The notes: generated from the letters alone by a model not told the origin. 64,000 nucleotides of DNA from Paramyrothecium sp. XJ0827 (GCA_020881915.1 JAJFPB010000008.1:1-64000); one strand, 5' to 3'; positions 22,789 to 36,597 are shown, counted from the first letter of the stretch. Translations and numbers: made by a program.

Positions 22789-23014
22789 CGAAATCCCGCG
22801 GGGCAGTGATGGGATCATCTGATTTATGAACAATGATTTTATGACCAATGAAAGACAGTTCAGATGAACAATAAACAATAAACAGTCGCAGCAAGCCCTG
22901 CGCATGTATGATGCTCCATCTACACTATGAAGTGATTATAGAAACACTAACGATATCGCAATGGATGTGATTTGCAGCTCCCTAGTCCTTCTATTGAACA
23001 GGGGCATCCTCGTA

Positions 23015-26000
23015 TCAAAAGAACCCATCCGGCACCTGCGCACTATCCTCGTTCAGGTGCAGCAGCTCCTGCGCGGCTATCCAGATTTCCACGGCGCTCC
23101 GGCTGATGTCTCGCGATTTGACGACCCTTGGGCTGTTTGCACCGTCGTGGCCTGGCACCTCCCCTTCTGAAGAGCCCGTCTTGTCCGTTGGGTCGTCGCC
23201 ATCCCCCTTACCTCGGCCAGGCCCTTCGTGTAAGCACTTGCGGATGCGAGCCGTAACGACCCCTGCGTCTTCCGTTCGGCCGCTGTCGTCGCTCAAACCC
23301 TCTCCGTTGCCGTCTTTCGCAACTCTTTTGCTTTCGGCCCTGACGTGTTGGTGTGGGCCAACTTCGTCTTCATCTCTAGCTCCATGCCGACGTAGCCACT
23401 CCGCGTCAACCCTGTCGGTACTTTCTGGTTCGGCGGCTGTAGCTGCTTCTCGAATCCCCCTGAGCCTTGCCGTAAATCTTTCAAACACCTTGACTCTGCG
23501 TTCGGCTGACTCTGCTCTTTCCTTCCACATGTTGACCTGTCTCTTAGCCTCCCGTAGCTGCTCACTCAATGTACCGATATCTGTGTTCTCCTGCGCCTCC
23601 ACCTGTCTTCTCAACTGCGCAGCTTCGTCAATCTTGGCGTCGAGCTGTCTTTGGAGAGTCCTGATCTGGGCGTGCAGCACACTCGTGCTTCCAGGGCGAG
23701 GCGTCGGAGTTGTGGCGGTAGGAACAGACTGGACGGCGCCTTCATCGACATGCCGTAATGATGAGGATGACACTGGTCGTGGTAGGTTGAGATGGTGTGC
23801 AATAGGAGGCTGTTCAGGGCACGGTACCATGGTGCCTAGGCTCGGCGGGTCCTTCATTGTTTGGTCTCGGAAGCTGTGCTCCTCGGATATTTTGGGCCTC
23901 GCAGGAGCCTTGAACCTCGTAAAGGCTCTGCCTGGCTGGTGGATTGGTTCGACCTGGTTCTTAACGTCCATGATTGCAGCTGCCCGCGAAGCTACCGTGT
24001 CGCTGGCGGGCGGGTGTGCGATGTAAGCTGGGGCACTGCCTCGCTTCGAAAGACTGTTTGACGATGTATCTCGAGGCAATTGCTGTCTCTGGCTCGACCA
24101 GGAAGATCTGACTTGCGCTTGCGGCGTCCAAGGTGGCCCTGACCTGGAGCTACGGACAGGTTTACTCGTTGATTTTTGTGTGTACTGCGACGCAAGGCTT
24201 TGAGTGCGGCTGGCTCTCTTTTCGGCCTCTTCTGTCGGCATGTCTTGGTCCGGTTCCTCAAATCTCGCGGCCATAGCCTTGACCGCTCCTTGTCTGCTTG
24301 CTGCAGCAGACACGCTTGGTCTGAAGACCGAGTCTTCATCATGCTTCGGGTGGGCCATGCGCATATGCGCTTCTTGGATGCGCGGTTGAGCAATCCACGA
24401 TCTCGTGCCGGGAGATTCAGCAACCTCATTGGATGGTTGGAGACCAATACTCGTTTTTTTGGGTCCAATAATCCGTGCCGCGGCGTCAAGGAGTTCCTCC
24501 CGACTCGGTTTACGCCCGCCTTCATTTTGCGAACCGGCATGTGCCAGTCTTCCCTGGCTGGTACTTGCTTCTGCACGGCTCTGACCGACAAGATTTGGTG
24601 GAACACGCATAGGGGAGTAGAAGCACCTCGGCGTCGTGTTGATTGAATCTCGGTCCGTTGGGTCTACTATCCTGGAGTTGTGTAGATATTGGTCTGAAGA
24701 AATGCGAGTATTCTCGTGGTTTCTCATGGAGGGTTCTGATCTGTACTGTGCTCCGGAAACTTGTGAATTACTTCGCTCCGCGTGCGTGTTCTCATGCGCC
24801 CAGAAATAGGACGCGTCCTTAGAGCGACGGATAGGCGATTCAGCGTCGGCGGGCTCTAAAGACAAGTTTTTCGGCGACAAGAAGTTGCTTCGAACGTTGG
24901 CAGGGACTAAGCCGGCCATTGCTGGAGGCGGCGCCAGAGGCAGATCTAACTGCTGCTTCGCCGCCGCGTCCGATAATCTCGAATTCTGAGTGCTCGTGGC
25001 TTTTGTCAAAGATGCAAGACCATTATGAGTAATCTTTTTATTGGGCCATTTGCTTCTTTGCACTCCTGTAGCCCTTTGGAATTCTGGTCTTTCTATACTC
25101 GGCGAAGTGGTATTTCCGCGCTCATCAAAGGAGCTTCTGCCGGCGTGTCCGTGATGATTCTGAGTTGTGTGCTTTGTTTGCTTCGATGAGGTGCGGGGTG
25201 GAATGTCTTCGAACAACACACGAGAGTTTCTCAAGTCAGCATCTTCCTCCTTGTCAGTTGCCTCTAAATCCATCGCGACGTCTTCTAACTGAGTTGATTC
25301 ATTGGGCTGCTCGGGGCCCACCCAACTTGCTTCGGCTTCGTCATATCCTTGGAGTGAGTTGGAAACGGTCGGTTCTTCTGCAGGTAGGAATGGCGAGTGT
25401 GCTCTTCTCTGGTTGTGTTCAATGTTTTCATTGCCATTTAGAGCCTGTTGCGCGAGGGCATCATCATGCACCAGACTCTCTTCTGCCGTGGGACTGAGCA
25501 GGCCGAAGCTAGGTTTTTGCCCTGATTTGAAGGAGCTGGCGCTGTTCTTTGATCGAGGGCGTTGTCTCTTCACCCCAAGCGTAGGGGTCTGGGGTTCTGG
25601 ACTACCCTCTCCATCAGGAGGGCCGCGCTTCCATGATGTTCTGGGCTTGTCCCAGTCTCCCGGTCGTCGAACAACAAACGGCTCGGAGGCCGATGGCCTC
25701 AAAGAGCAATTGCTGGTGTTGGGTCTGCATGGGTATTTGCGTTCGTGTGTCCCGATTGCCTTCATCTGTCGAACGACATCTCGCCAGTTTGATATTAGCA
25801 TTTCCGTGATATTGATGGCCACCAGTATCCTGTCCACGGTTGGTGGATCCGGGGGAGGCGGCTCTGCCCCTTTGGACCTACGCCGGGCTCGTCGAAGCTT
25901 CTGGGGAGTAGGTGGGAATGCAAGAAGACCTGATGATGGAGCTACTAGCTTCATGACGTAGGTTTCTAGCAAGTCTCCAACAAGCAATGGCCCAAACACA

Positions 26001-27207
26001 ATCCCAAGCGCATGATAGCCCATTAGATCGCCAGTTGGCAAAGGTCTCCCGTCTAAATCTTCACGCGGGCTGACCTCTGCGACTCGACCAATAAGACTGA
26101 GTAGCCCAAATACTGCGCAAATAAGCTCCCGTCGAAACTGAGACTTTATCGTGCCGATTGCCAAGGCGATCAAGCGTGCGCGGACCTTGGTCTGTTTCGT
26201 GCGCGGGAACTCGGGGTCTCCATGGAGATGCGAGTGTATAGCAACAAAAGCGTCAAAAATGGACAAGGATCCGAGTATCCCTCCTGGTAAAGCAGACAGG
26301 AGGCGTTTGAAAGTCGAGGCGATGTCGTGAACAGAGGAGGGGATATGTACGGGCAAGTTGACACAACGAACTGTGCCGGCAATGTCACCGCCCTCGTTCC
26401 CCATGTAGCAGTAGTAGTCGTAGAGGGCATTTACTACCCTCGAGGATCCCGGGATGCGAAACAGCCCGCGAGTCGTGACATTTTGCGCAAGGTACTGTGC
26501 CGTAGCTCGAAGGCAAGTTGGCAGTATCAGCGAGCAAGGGCTGTATTCTTGTGGAAGATAGAGAGCGCTCTTGCCGCTGAGTCGTACCATGTCCTGGATG
26601 TCCATGATCTTTGGTGGCTCCCTGCGAGAATGAACCAAATTATGGGCGAGATCGGAGACATTGCGCTTGTGACGAGGCAGCGGGCGATCTGGAATCTGGG
26701 TAACGGGAGGGTGGTTGTTGTTGGAGGTCGAGCGAAAGATACGATGAATCCATCCACGCTTCTCCTGGTTTTGCGCGGCGTTTCCCTTGAGTCTTTGTCA
26801 ACACGGATTCAACATCAAGATTTAACCATAGGTGCGCACTTGTTGGTTCTCGAAATCTTCCACAACGAGTATTCTAACACCATGCTACATTCGTTGTCAA
26901 TCGACCATTCGAGAGTAGAATTGGAGCAGAGGCTGACCTTTTTGGCTAGACGATTGTACTCTTGAACAAATATAGCGCGGTCTTCAATCTCATCCGTGTC
27001 ACTCAGCAAGCCCAGATCTCCACTGCTCGTCGTCCACGTCCTGCTGCTGCGAAGGTGCGAGCCGTGGCCGGCAAGTTGACGAACAGCGGCATCCTGGGCA
27101 AAGGCAAGAGAGCCGGAGCTCCCAGAACGGACCACGCGGCGCTGTGCGTGGTGGAGAGGGTGCGGCTGGAACGTCGGCGGCGGCGGTCCTGTTTGGATCT
27201 GGGCCAT
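23015..27207 (-). CDS. RhoGAP-domain protein, large, with C-terminal coiled coil
   Basis: Predicted GTPase-activating protein for Rho/Rac/Cdc42-type GTPases. Exons 26938-27207, 26840-26884 and 23015-26785 give 1361 residues. After a leader ending EYNRLAKKHGVRILVVEDF, the RhoGAP domain spans roughly residues 175-400; the arginine finger is in GLFRIPGSSRV, near residue 215, and the domain continues through NLPVHIPSSVHDIASTFKRLL. The next 700 residues are Ser/Arg/Pro-rich and low in order. Near the C-terminus is a coiled coil (HAQIRTLQRQLDAKIDEAAQ and LREAKRQVNMWKERAESAER). The 45-base middle exon is required to connect the frames. Such an N-terminal GAP with a long tail suggests polarity or cytokinesis scaffolding; the target GTPase is unknown. 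Confidence 0.85.
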
Positions 27208-28227
27208 CGACAAAACAAACGGCGGGTTGGTTCTTGAAGCCGGGCGAGCACGGAGGTTGGCCAGGAGGTGCGCAGAGGTGAACGTTCAAGACAAACGAGA
27301 GCTAAGACTGCATAAAATTCCAAACGGCGTGGTAATTGGCGATGGTTAGACGATGTCAAGGAGGTCATGCAATCGGTAACGGAGCGGATGGGGTGCTGCT
27401 GCCTGTATCATGTCCTGGTGTAGCTGTGCCATGGCGACTGCTGCGAGGCAAACGTCGGCTTCAGCATGGCTTGGGTCCCGTCCAGGTGCTTGCCGTTCCT
27501 CGCCCGTGGCTTCGTGCTTTCGTGGTGCCGCTGGCGGTTGCTGGACGGCAGATGCAAAGTAAGCGTCGAAGGGAAGCGAGCAAGCAGCAGCGATGTCACT
27601 GCACAGAGAAGGATGATGGAGCAAGGGCAGAACGTAAGAGCCTCGACGAAGAGAGCTGCCATAAGGCAAGTGCCGTAAGTAAGGTACGTTGCCTTAAGGA
27701 GCAAGACAACGCAGAGCAAGGTACCTCAGTGACAGGTATGGCATAGTACGGAAAGCAATGTACCCGCCTTGGATGGTCAGCTGCCACGCCCTCGGGAACG
27801 GGTGGCTGCCGTCCAATTTCCTTCTGTTACGCAACAGGTCTCCCTCTCCTCCTGATGCTCGCCGTGAGCAGGAGAAGGACAGAGGGTGGCACATGGCCTC
27901 CACGGCATCTGCTTCGCATGTCAAACCAAGGGTCCGGACCGGTGCAACAATTGGTTCGTGACGATATGTCTGTTGATCCAAGAAATTCTAGCAAGATAGA
28001 CCAAGCCATCGAGGGCCCCTACCATCCTCAACCGTCAACCGGCCGACCCGTCTATTCTGAAAAGAGCCAGACTATGCAATACGATTTGGTATCCCATCCT
28101 TTTCGGATCCCCCCACCTGTACGCCAAAGCAAATGTAAATGCAACCGCAGTCTATGGGTTAGATTGAAACCAATCAGCTGTCCCGTCATGTCTCGGGCTT
28201 GAGTAACCGTGTCCTGCAGATCCGCCG
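27208..28227. other. Intergenic region, no supported gene
   Basis: Lies between the 5' end of the RhoGAP gene and the 3' end of SNF4. Small overlapping frames have no features. AAGGTACCT-like words occur near 27680 and 27718, as in other gaps of this window. Confidence 0.4.
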
Positions 28228-29969
28228 TCAGTAAGGGCCGCCATCCTCCTCGCCGTGTATCAGCACATATTTCAGAATGTCGGATAGCGAGATAACGCCC
28301 CTCAGCTTGTTGTCGTCGTCAACCACGACCAGTCGGTGCACCCGACTCTTCCGTATCGTGTCAAAGAGCGAGTCCAGTCGGTCATCCTCGCCGCAAGTAT
28401 AGATGCCCGGAATGTCGTCCGGTCTCCTGCACAGAGCCTCGCCCACTGTCCCGTTCAGCTCCTCGTACATTCCCCCCTTGATGCAAGGTATCACGTCCAC
28501 CGCCTCGAATGCGTTCAGCAGCCTGTTGTTCTTGTCGACAATGGGGATGCAGCTGATGTTGTGCTCCACCATCATATGAATCACGTCGAGAACCGTGCTG
28601 TCCATGCGTGCCGTGGCCAGCCTGGTGTACGTGCCGAGCTTAATATCGCGGATCGTCTTCTTGAGCAAGACCGTGTTGTGCTCATTGTTGACGGCAATGA
28701 ACTTGAGGATTCGGTACTGCGTGATCACCGACACCACCGTCTCCTTGCCCGTCTCATCGTCGACGTCGACTAAGGGAATACGCCGTGCACGAGTGCTAAG
28801 CATGCGTCTGCAAGCTTCGTATAGCGGTTTCGACGGATGGACCGAGACGGTCTCGATCGGAATTGCGCCGATGGCCTTTTCGATATCTGCGCGGGGCGTC
28901 AGTCGCCGTTGACAAAGCCATTGGCCCATTACATCATCGGGCAGGTGATTCGACTTACCTCGAAGGCTGCTCAGCCGAAATTGCTCCAGCTTGTGCATTT
29001 CATCGGGAAATTGACAGTAGTATTGGATCACATTCATGAAATCGGTGCTCGTGAGAAGCCCGGCGAACCGCGAGGTATGCGAGTCCCACAGAGGAGCCGA
29101 CACAATTGCTGTTGTCCAAGGGTCAGTGAATCCCATCATGCCACGGCGCTCCGGCATCAGCAGGGAGCAGAAGCCTTGTGCGTGCACGAACCATTTTGGA
29201 TGAGGATGTTGAGCGTCTTTTTGATAAGCAGGTCGGTGTCGAGGACGATGAGCCGGAATGAGAGGGGCAGCACATCGTAGCTGGTTCGAACCTTGAGGAA
29301 CTCTCGGATCGCTCTCTGTTCGCGGTCGATCGGTCAGCCATGCATCACGGGAGGAAGGGGCCTGCAGGATTGTAGGACAAGACTCACTAGACCTTGTCTC
29401 TGTTCCTTGTCGAGAGGACTGGGCGGCTTGGGCTCCGGGGCAGGTGACATGGCGGTGCGCGTAACCGTCTTTGGGCGCAGGTAGGATGAGGGCGCAACAA
29501 AGTGGGGTATGGTTCGCTCAGGGAGGCTTTTCTGGTGCTGGTGGTGATGGTGATGACGGCGCTCGTGACTGGATGGAGGCGAGACCTTGGGGGCGGTCGT
29601 CTCGGGCGGCGACGTTGTCGTGGTCGTGGTCGTTGTCGTTGTCGCAGCGGGCGGTGCGTTCACGGGCAGAGGGTCAGGCTCTTGTTGAGGTGATGCAGAC
29701 ACAGGCTGGGGCGCCGGGCCAGGGTCAGGACTAGAGCTGCTTGGTGCTAATCCCGGTGCAGCGGTAGAAGGGGCAGAAGCTTCCATTGAGTCGGCGGTAC
29801 CAGCGTCAGCAACGGGTTCGACGGAGGCAGAGGCGGAGGCGGCAGCAGCAGTGGTAGCAGCATCAGCAGTCGCCGTGGTATTGTGAGACGAGGCGTGCGC
29901 TTGCTGCGCGGGGTCAGCCATGTCGGTCATTTCTGGCTGGCCGCTAGCGGGAGCTACGTTTCCCTCCAT
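28228..29969 (-). CDS. SNF4: AMPK gamma subunit Snf4, CBS-domain protein
   Basis: Nucleotide-sensing regulatory subunit of the Snf1/AMPK kinase, controlling carbon-source and energy responses. Exons 29388-29969, 29192-29315, 28959-29108 and 28228-28886 give 504 residues. Four CBS repeats fill residues about 200-500: the start is RAIREFLKVRTSYDVLPLSFRL; later repeats include IVSAPLWDS, MVEHNISCIPIVDK and HRLVVVDDDNKLRGVISLSD. The N-terminal 190 residues are unusually long and low-complexity, with a run of about ten Thr, Ala/Ser-rich segments and a His tract, absent from yeast Snf4 but seen in filamentous fungi. All splice joins are in phase. Confidence 0.9.
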
Positions 29970-32379
29970 TACGACGTCTCGGCTGGCCGATGCGCACAAG
30001 GCAGGTTTGTGTGACGTGGGAGGGGGGTCGAGACGGCCGGCCGAGCGCTCAAAGGTCTTGGGATCAAAGTGCAGAATGGAGCGAGGCGTTGGCAGACGAG
30101 CAGGAATTGAGGAAGTTCGAGCTGAGATTCAGCTCTGGGCCGTGGGGAAACAGTCCAAGGAGCCCAACTCAGGATACGTGGGGAAGCATAATGGTAGTCG
30201 GTACCTGACAGCGGCCCCAGCACCAGTGAGCATGGCCGCAGTTTGTGAGGTACTCCACTAACAACTCGCACCCCGACGGAGGGGCACGTCTTTATCCCTT
30301 GCCTCTCCTTATCATCGCAAGCTCATCCAGATAAGCTTGTGGACCCCTGACCAAGGCGTCCAATGCGTTGGTTCTCGGCTCGGCTGCATCTTGCAAACTC
30401 ACGGTATGCATGCCGTGTTTCCAAGTCTGTCAAATGCTGGCCGCTGCGAATCGTCTTGCTGCATTCCTTTATCCGGCTGCAGGCTTCACATGCGGCCTTC
30501 GGATCAGCATGAAACCTGGCCTCCGGTATGGTTCAATCCGGTTGACGGATGTGGCGTCTACTGGCTGCTGGTCTGTTCGTGGCCAGAGCTGTGAAGCCGG
30601 GGGTTGCACTGCATATGCTACAGGCAAAGCGCCGAATCAAGCAATAGTCCGTGCCATGAAGCCCAAATACGTTATCTTGCATCCTTGACCGCAACCATTG
30701 CACCAACGCCATGACGATTTGGTGAGTTGATTTCCCAAAGCGGACAGCGACATGTGCACGACCAGAGTCAAAGTTGGTGACACTTGTGTCTCAAACTCAA
30801 TCATGCCCAGGACATTTGGGTTATAGTTCTCACACTACCGTAGTCTGAGTGCACCAGATGAGATTGGTCATAAAGATTACTACTGCGACCAGCAGCGAAA
30901 AGCGTCCAGCGAATTTATAATAAAAAATAAAATAAAAATTATTTATAAAAAAATTTTAATTTAAAAAAAAAAATTGCACTGATGGCAGGATCTATAGAAA
31001 CTCAATAAGGGATGATTAGTCTTCCACACCATGCTCTAACCGTACCTGAGATGTTATGTCTGCAGGGTAGTGGCAACAGCTTAAAACCCCTGTTCATGTC
31101 AGGTGGGAACTTGAAGGGATCACTTCTCCTCGACGGTTGTCAATCAAACCGTCGGACCTGACAGTTTAGCATTGACAGTTCTGCTTCCTGTCAGTTAATG
31201 GAGTATAGGCTTAGGTTGTTAGATCTAGATGAGCACAGGATCTCGAAAACATCATTTTTAATCAAATAGAACAATAATGACAGTAATTATTCAGAAAGAT
31301 GGCTAGGTCGGCTCAAAAACCGTGGCATATAGGCTTTGCCCGTCTAACGGCCAGCTTTTTATTTCCCATCCCCCTATCTCTTCCGCACGTCAGCATGGGT
31401 GAAGCAAGGCAATACAACTTCGCTCTCGCGGTGATCCTCGGCTGTCCCCCAATACTATCAATCCAGATCCAACCCAACCCAGTCGATCCGGAACTCATCC
31501 CACGGAGTTGTGCTGCTGGGGAAGTCGCTCGACCCGGGATGAGGAGAAGAACAGAAAAGACTTAAAGCTATGGAGTAACAGAACAGCCGGAAGTGTTCAG
31601 ATGAAGAATGGGAAATAGTAAAATTCGTTCTCTCAGCTGCTTCGCAACGGAATGAAATAACTTGCAAGAGGCCGCACGGGGTTGCTGGAGAACTCACTCG
31701 CAGCTTTCAGAAGCGTCATGGTTGAGGGCTGTCGAACTTGTCTGACCATTTATCATGAGCTTACATCGCAAGAATGAACCACTGAGTGAGGAACGAAACT
31801 ACGCCTTGATGACCCAGACGCAATAAGCATTAACTTCCCGACTTGATGTGTAGAGGTTTGCGAGTGGGAACGAAAACAGTATAGCGGGTTGACAGCATGA
31901 GTCCTAAGACCTCGGCATCCGAAACGGTCAGGAAAGCATGTCGATAGATAAACGAGCAATGCAAAGCCGCGCATCAACTCACCAGGTCAACTACAATTTT
32001 CACAAGCCAGGATCTCATTATTCAGCAGTATGTCGAAGGGTTAGTAAATTCCATGCTAGTCCATGAACGCCCCAACCCATACGAGAGTATCAAATTGCGT
32101 AATAGAATACCTTGCTCGCACACGGCTCGTCGTGAACCTTGACGAGTGCTCAGTCACAGTTCTAGGTCAGATCGTGACATAAATGATCTTAGGGTGAGGG
32201 GCCAGGGTCAGGGGTCAGGGCAAGGGGCATCGGTATGCCAGCCTTAATATCAATTCAGGGTATGGTTATAGTATGATCATGGATCGTAATAGGGTGTTAG
32301 TTTTGCATGCTAGGCTACTAGATTGATCTCTCTGTTTTTGCTACTAGTAGTTGAAGTTTATAGAAGAAAGCAAGAGTTG
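29970..32379. other. Gene-poor, AT-richer region
   Basis: 2.4 kb without a supported gene. Base composition drops relative to the flanks and includes an almost pure A/T stretch at 30903-30975. A G-rich, TCAGGGG-like stretch lies at 32190-32230. No transposase or reverse-transcriptase motif is readable in the open frames. It may be an old, mutated repeat region at the edge of the HET gene. Confidence 0.4.
30903..30975. repeat. AT-rich low-complexity tract
   Basis: About 70 bases almost entirely A and T, with runs of A and AAAATTATTTATAAAA-type sequence, in a genome that is otherwise GC-rich. Possibly a relic of repeat-induced point mutation or a matrix-type spacer. Confidence 0.8.
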
Positions 32380-34787
32380 TCAAACTAAATACATCCGCGC
32401 TTGCTTCTTACAATCCCCAAGATCCCAGGCATCTTCGGGACATGTTGTCAAGAAACCCACCCGCTGGTAAACATGTGGAGATTGCTGTACATGGCTTGGC
32501 TGCCGCTGAAGCTGCGTTGGGCTAGCAGCAGCCAATACCATGGCAGAACAATGCCCAGTGCTTGGTGCTGATTTTTCCCAAATGCCAGAAAACCGAAGTA
32601 GATAAATGTCCTTGCCCTGCAATTCGTGAAGCCGAAGCCTACTATTGGGCTCTATTTGTGTTGAGTTTGCCATGTCCTGCCATTCTTCTCTGGTTGGATA
32701 TTGCATGCTTCGATTCCATCCCCCAATGTCCATGCGGATTATATCCCCGGTAATCATTATATAACCATAGTCTACCTCGCCAAAAGGGTTCAGTGGGCTC
32801 GCTTGGCAGGCGGTTCGCGTAGCGTCAATAGTCGCGAAGAACTCAACATCACGGTCGAATCGAGGGTCCCATCGCACAGGACGGTGGGCACTAAGCCAGC
32901 TCCAGCTCGGCGCCACACAGGGCGTCTCCTCTTCATCCGTACATTTTTCGCTAGGTACCCATGTCAGATACCGGAGGATGTCCTCTTCCCAGAGGCCAGC
33001 GAGGTAGCGACCTAGCGGCTTGTGAGACCATATTGTAGCTAAGCCAGCAAGAGCGGGTAGGCAGTCTGTCCACTTTCTGATTTTTCTCGCGGAGAATTCT
33101 GTCACAATGTTCCGCCACCATCGATGGTGGTTGACGAGAAAGGGCGATCTTCTATAAACAAAGGCTTGCGGTAGGCGATAGTTTGATACCCAGTCACTTT
33201 CAAGTTGAATAGAAGAAGTTGTTCCCTCGATCGTGGAGCTCCTGGCTGTTTCTATCCGTATTTGCGCTTGACCCTCATGAACAGCTTGACGAAAGTTGTA
33301 AATTTCATAGTCAGAATAGTTTTCCAACACGCCACATTCGCAACTCAAGCCATTCAGGCACTCAAAAACCACCTCGTGCTTTGTAAAATGGACAATCCTA
33401 GTTGCTAGTGCCCGCTCCTGAAAGCACCATGCCCGATCCATAAGAGGATGCTGAGGATCATTCTCAGGGATTTCTGGAACATACGGGTGAGACGACCAGT
33501 CCCAAACGGTATGATCGATAATTTCGCGCCCATAAATCTCAAATGGATCACCTGAAGAGTGAGTCCCTTGAATAGTGAGTGGCTTCTTCCTGAGGAAAAG
33601 ACATCCTCCATTGCCGTCGACAGATGAGCTTGCGGCAACTACCAAAGCAGCACCACTGTAAATGGATGCCATGTTTGAAATCTCTTTCTCTAAGTCCTGC
33701 AGATCATCCTGGATGATGCAAAGAGAGTCAATCCATACGTATGGGATGTTCAAATTCCTGGCGATTGTGATGGCGTCTTTGAAGGTTTGCGAGAGAGCAT
33801 CCAGAGGTATGTTCCTCTTCCGGTCCTCGATAGTGGCCATTTTTGTTGTTATATGGGCGCCATTACCCCAGCAGTGAGACAGTGCAATGTACGGCTCGTT
33901 AATCAGGTGGTCTGATTCGTCGCGTTCCTGTAGACGTATATGGCGATTGGAACTGTCCCCCACAACGACTACTCGCTTCGGGGGCGCAGTTCCCGGTAGC
34001 CTATCGAGCTGCGCACAAACAGCATGACTCTTGTTGCAAGAACTTATCCAGTCCTTGATCATAGTAAAAACCATGTCTGAATCTCCATTTTCCACCACAT
34101 GTCGCGCTGGTCCGCCAAGAGCAGATTCTCTATCGGTGAGAGGAAATTCCATATCCATTACATTGCCAATGGTAGGCCATGGGCAGGGTCTACTCGCATC
34201 TGTTGAGATTAGTATTTCTGATAGTTGCTGTCTCGTGATTACAATACAATACCTTTTAAAGTATATAGCTCCCATGCCCCAAGGGTCTTGCCACTGGGGA
34301 AGCCATTTTGAAACCCATCAAAGCTTAACCGCTCGTCTGTTTCTCCACCCTCGCTATCCAGATAGTCCAGATCTTGGAAGAGAATAAATCTCAAGGCGTT
34401 TCCCTTGCAAAGGGTGATGTTAAGAAATAGAGAAGGATCGCTAAAATCCACAGGCTCTGGGGAAAGGTTCGTCGTTGCGATACGCAAAAGCAAACATGAG
34501 TCACAGCCGGCGGCGACCGAGCTGGGGATGTCGGTTAGTTTGACCAGGAAAGTGAATGCGTTGTATTCGGTGTGATCGTGTATGGTTATGTTCTGCTGTG
34601 AAGTGGCGCGTTTGAATGCATTAGTACCTCGCTCACTGACAAATATCCAGTTATGTAGGAAGAATGCCTCTTGCAGGGAATGGCTAGAAAGATTGAAGCA
34701 TGTAGAACATGATACAGTGTCGCGGTTCGCCTCGGCACCTGTGCTGCCTCGCGGGGTTGGTGATCTCTTCAGTTTCAACACTTCCAT
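32380..34787 (-). CDS. HET-domain heterokaryon incompatibility protein
   Basis: HET (PF06985-type) proteins trigger cell death when genetically different hyphae fuse. Exons 34253-34787 and 32380-34199 give 784 residues. The three classic HET blocks are present: YIALSHCWG (about residue 282), IPYVWIDSLCIIQDD with the following EISNMASIYSGA, and DRAWCFQERALATRIVHF. The N-terminal 180 residues contain a Cys-rich start (SCSTCFNL) of unknown role, and about 350 residues of unassigned sequence follow the HET domain, with no WD, ankyrin or NACHT repeats seen. The ATG at 34787 is the first in frame. Codon use is more A/T-tolerant than in the housekeeping genes, as is common for accessory genes. Confidence 0.9.
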
Positions 34788-36597
34788 GATGTAGAATTTG
34801 CAGCCGATCAATCCGATAAGACGAATGTCGTTAAAAGGATATAGCCAAACAGAACTAGATGTTGGAAATGGTTCTGCAGAATATTTACGGAGCTGGCTTA
34901 TGGGTTATCTAAGTCTGACACAGGTACATCAATTAAGAGGTCATCTCAAACCCCTGCGACGTTACACAGTAAGGCCTGCTCGGCAACGTGTCGCACCCTG
35001 AAGTGCCACTACGCAGTATCTCTACAAGGGTATGGAAGATAAAAACGCCTTGGTCTCCTGTACGCAAAGGCCTTGCGGAGAATCTTGTCTGTTATGCATC
35101 GTGCTGCAATATGACACAACCCTCCTGGAGATGGGTGCCGATCGCTTCTACGAGTGAAAGTGGCATCGCTCAGTACAGCTCTCTTAGAATCTGACTTTTC
35201 TTCTAAGTGACGGCGGCTCACAAGTGGGGAACGCGTAGGGGGTCTACTAGAAACCCTCATCCAACATGATTGGCGGTTTTCCAGGAACTGTTGTGTTGAA
35301 ACAAGTGCGCACGACTGTCACAAAGCTCAACAATCGGTCTTGAATTGCTGCGGTGGCAGCTGTGAGCAACTTCCGTAGCTCAGTGCGCAGTTTTTGCAGC
35401 CTACGATCGGTGATGCTCCCATGAACGAGCGGGTGGGGTGAAGTACTCTTGCCTGGAGAACTCGATGCTGAATTCAAATGTCATGTTCCGACATGGCCAT
35501 CGCGCGGGCAATCTAAAGCACCGGTACCAAGGTGAGCTCGATGGAGCGTTTTAATGCGTCATGATCGTGCTCGGATACCGTCCGGTAACCACAGCGCAGT
35601 GACCTCAGAGCTTTGGGCTTGGTGCTCTCAAGGTGCACCGACACCGGCTGAATTTGGTTCTGTAAGTCTTGCTGCGGGCGAAAACTTGTGCATCAAATAT
35701 GTCAAGCTGGTAGCCGCATGTAATCGTGCAGCAGGTGAAGCTTCGCCACAGCAAACAAAATCAGATAATAAACCCATCCTCGGCGTTGACCTGCTTTCCC
35801 TCACTAGCTGCATCCGATGTGGAATTGCCGTGGAGACGGCGCTTGCCTCGCACATTTAGAGCTGCTCCGATGGTACCTGCGGCGTACCACTGCAGTACCG
35901 GGCCCCACCAGTCGCCAAGTCCTCGCGACCTTTTCCAGGGAATGTCTACCGCGCAGTGGCTCGACCAATACCTGGCTCAAAGTACCCGCCATCCACCGCA
36001 GGCGCCGTCCTAGCGCATCCGCCAGCACGCCCGGCTCCCCTGGCTCCGCCTAGCAACCGCAGCAGGTACCTATAACGAGCGCGGATGGGCACCTGAGGCC
36101 GTAGCTGCCCACCGTGTAGAGGTACAGGTACAGGTTACAGCCACAGGTACCCGAAAGGCAAGGCGAGCTTCCGGTCGAGCCTGGCCCACTCAACCGGTTG
36201 CTGGCAAGGAACTTGGTTGCTCTCCTCCCAGCTTCTCAATCATCGCGCACCTCTCCGATCTCAATCTTCGACTACGTCCGCCATCGACCGACCGTGCCTT
36301 TCCGCCACTACCGATCTCCCGTCACGATCTCGGTGCATATTCCTCCTTTCCATAATCTTGCTGCCTTGCTACTTGCCGCCGCTTCGACTAAGGGGTAGTG
36401 GAAGCGACAGGGTCCTCGGAGACGCTGCGGGCTCTTGTCGAGGTGGTTGAGCAGCTCTGACGTTATTCCCGACTGGTCGGTGCGACGACGACGACGCCGA
36501 CGACAGCAACCCATCGGCCGCCACAAACCACCCTGACCGTCTCCCGCCTTCGCCATCACACTCTTGCGTTACGAGTCGAACCTAACATAGCTGAGCC
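34788..36597. other. Gene-poor region between HET gene and VAC8
   Basis: No confident gene. A short frame on the minus strand near 35247-35477 has helical-looking sequence but no supported start or partner exon. The VAC8-proximal part (36060-36160) holds several CAGGTAC/GGTACC words and probably the VAC8 promoter and 5' UTR. Confidence 0.4.

Noticed and set aside
32190..32230. TTAGGG/TCAGGGG-like G-rich words suggesting a telomere relic
   Set aside because: Only a few imperfect words and no tandem TTAGGG array; not enough for an interstitial telomere.
35247..35477. Short minus-strand frame with helical-looking sequence, possibly a relic of a fungal accessory gene
   Set aside because: No start codon, partner exon or recognisable domain; the downstream continuation needs a frame change.
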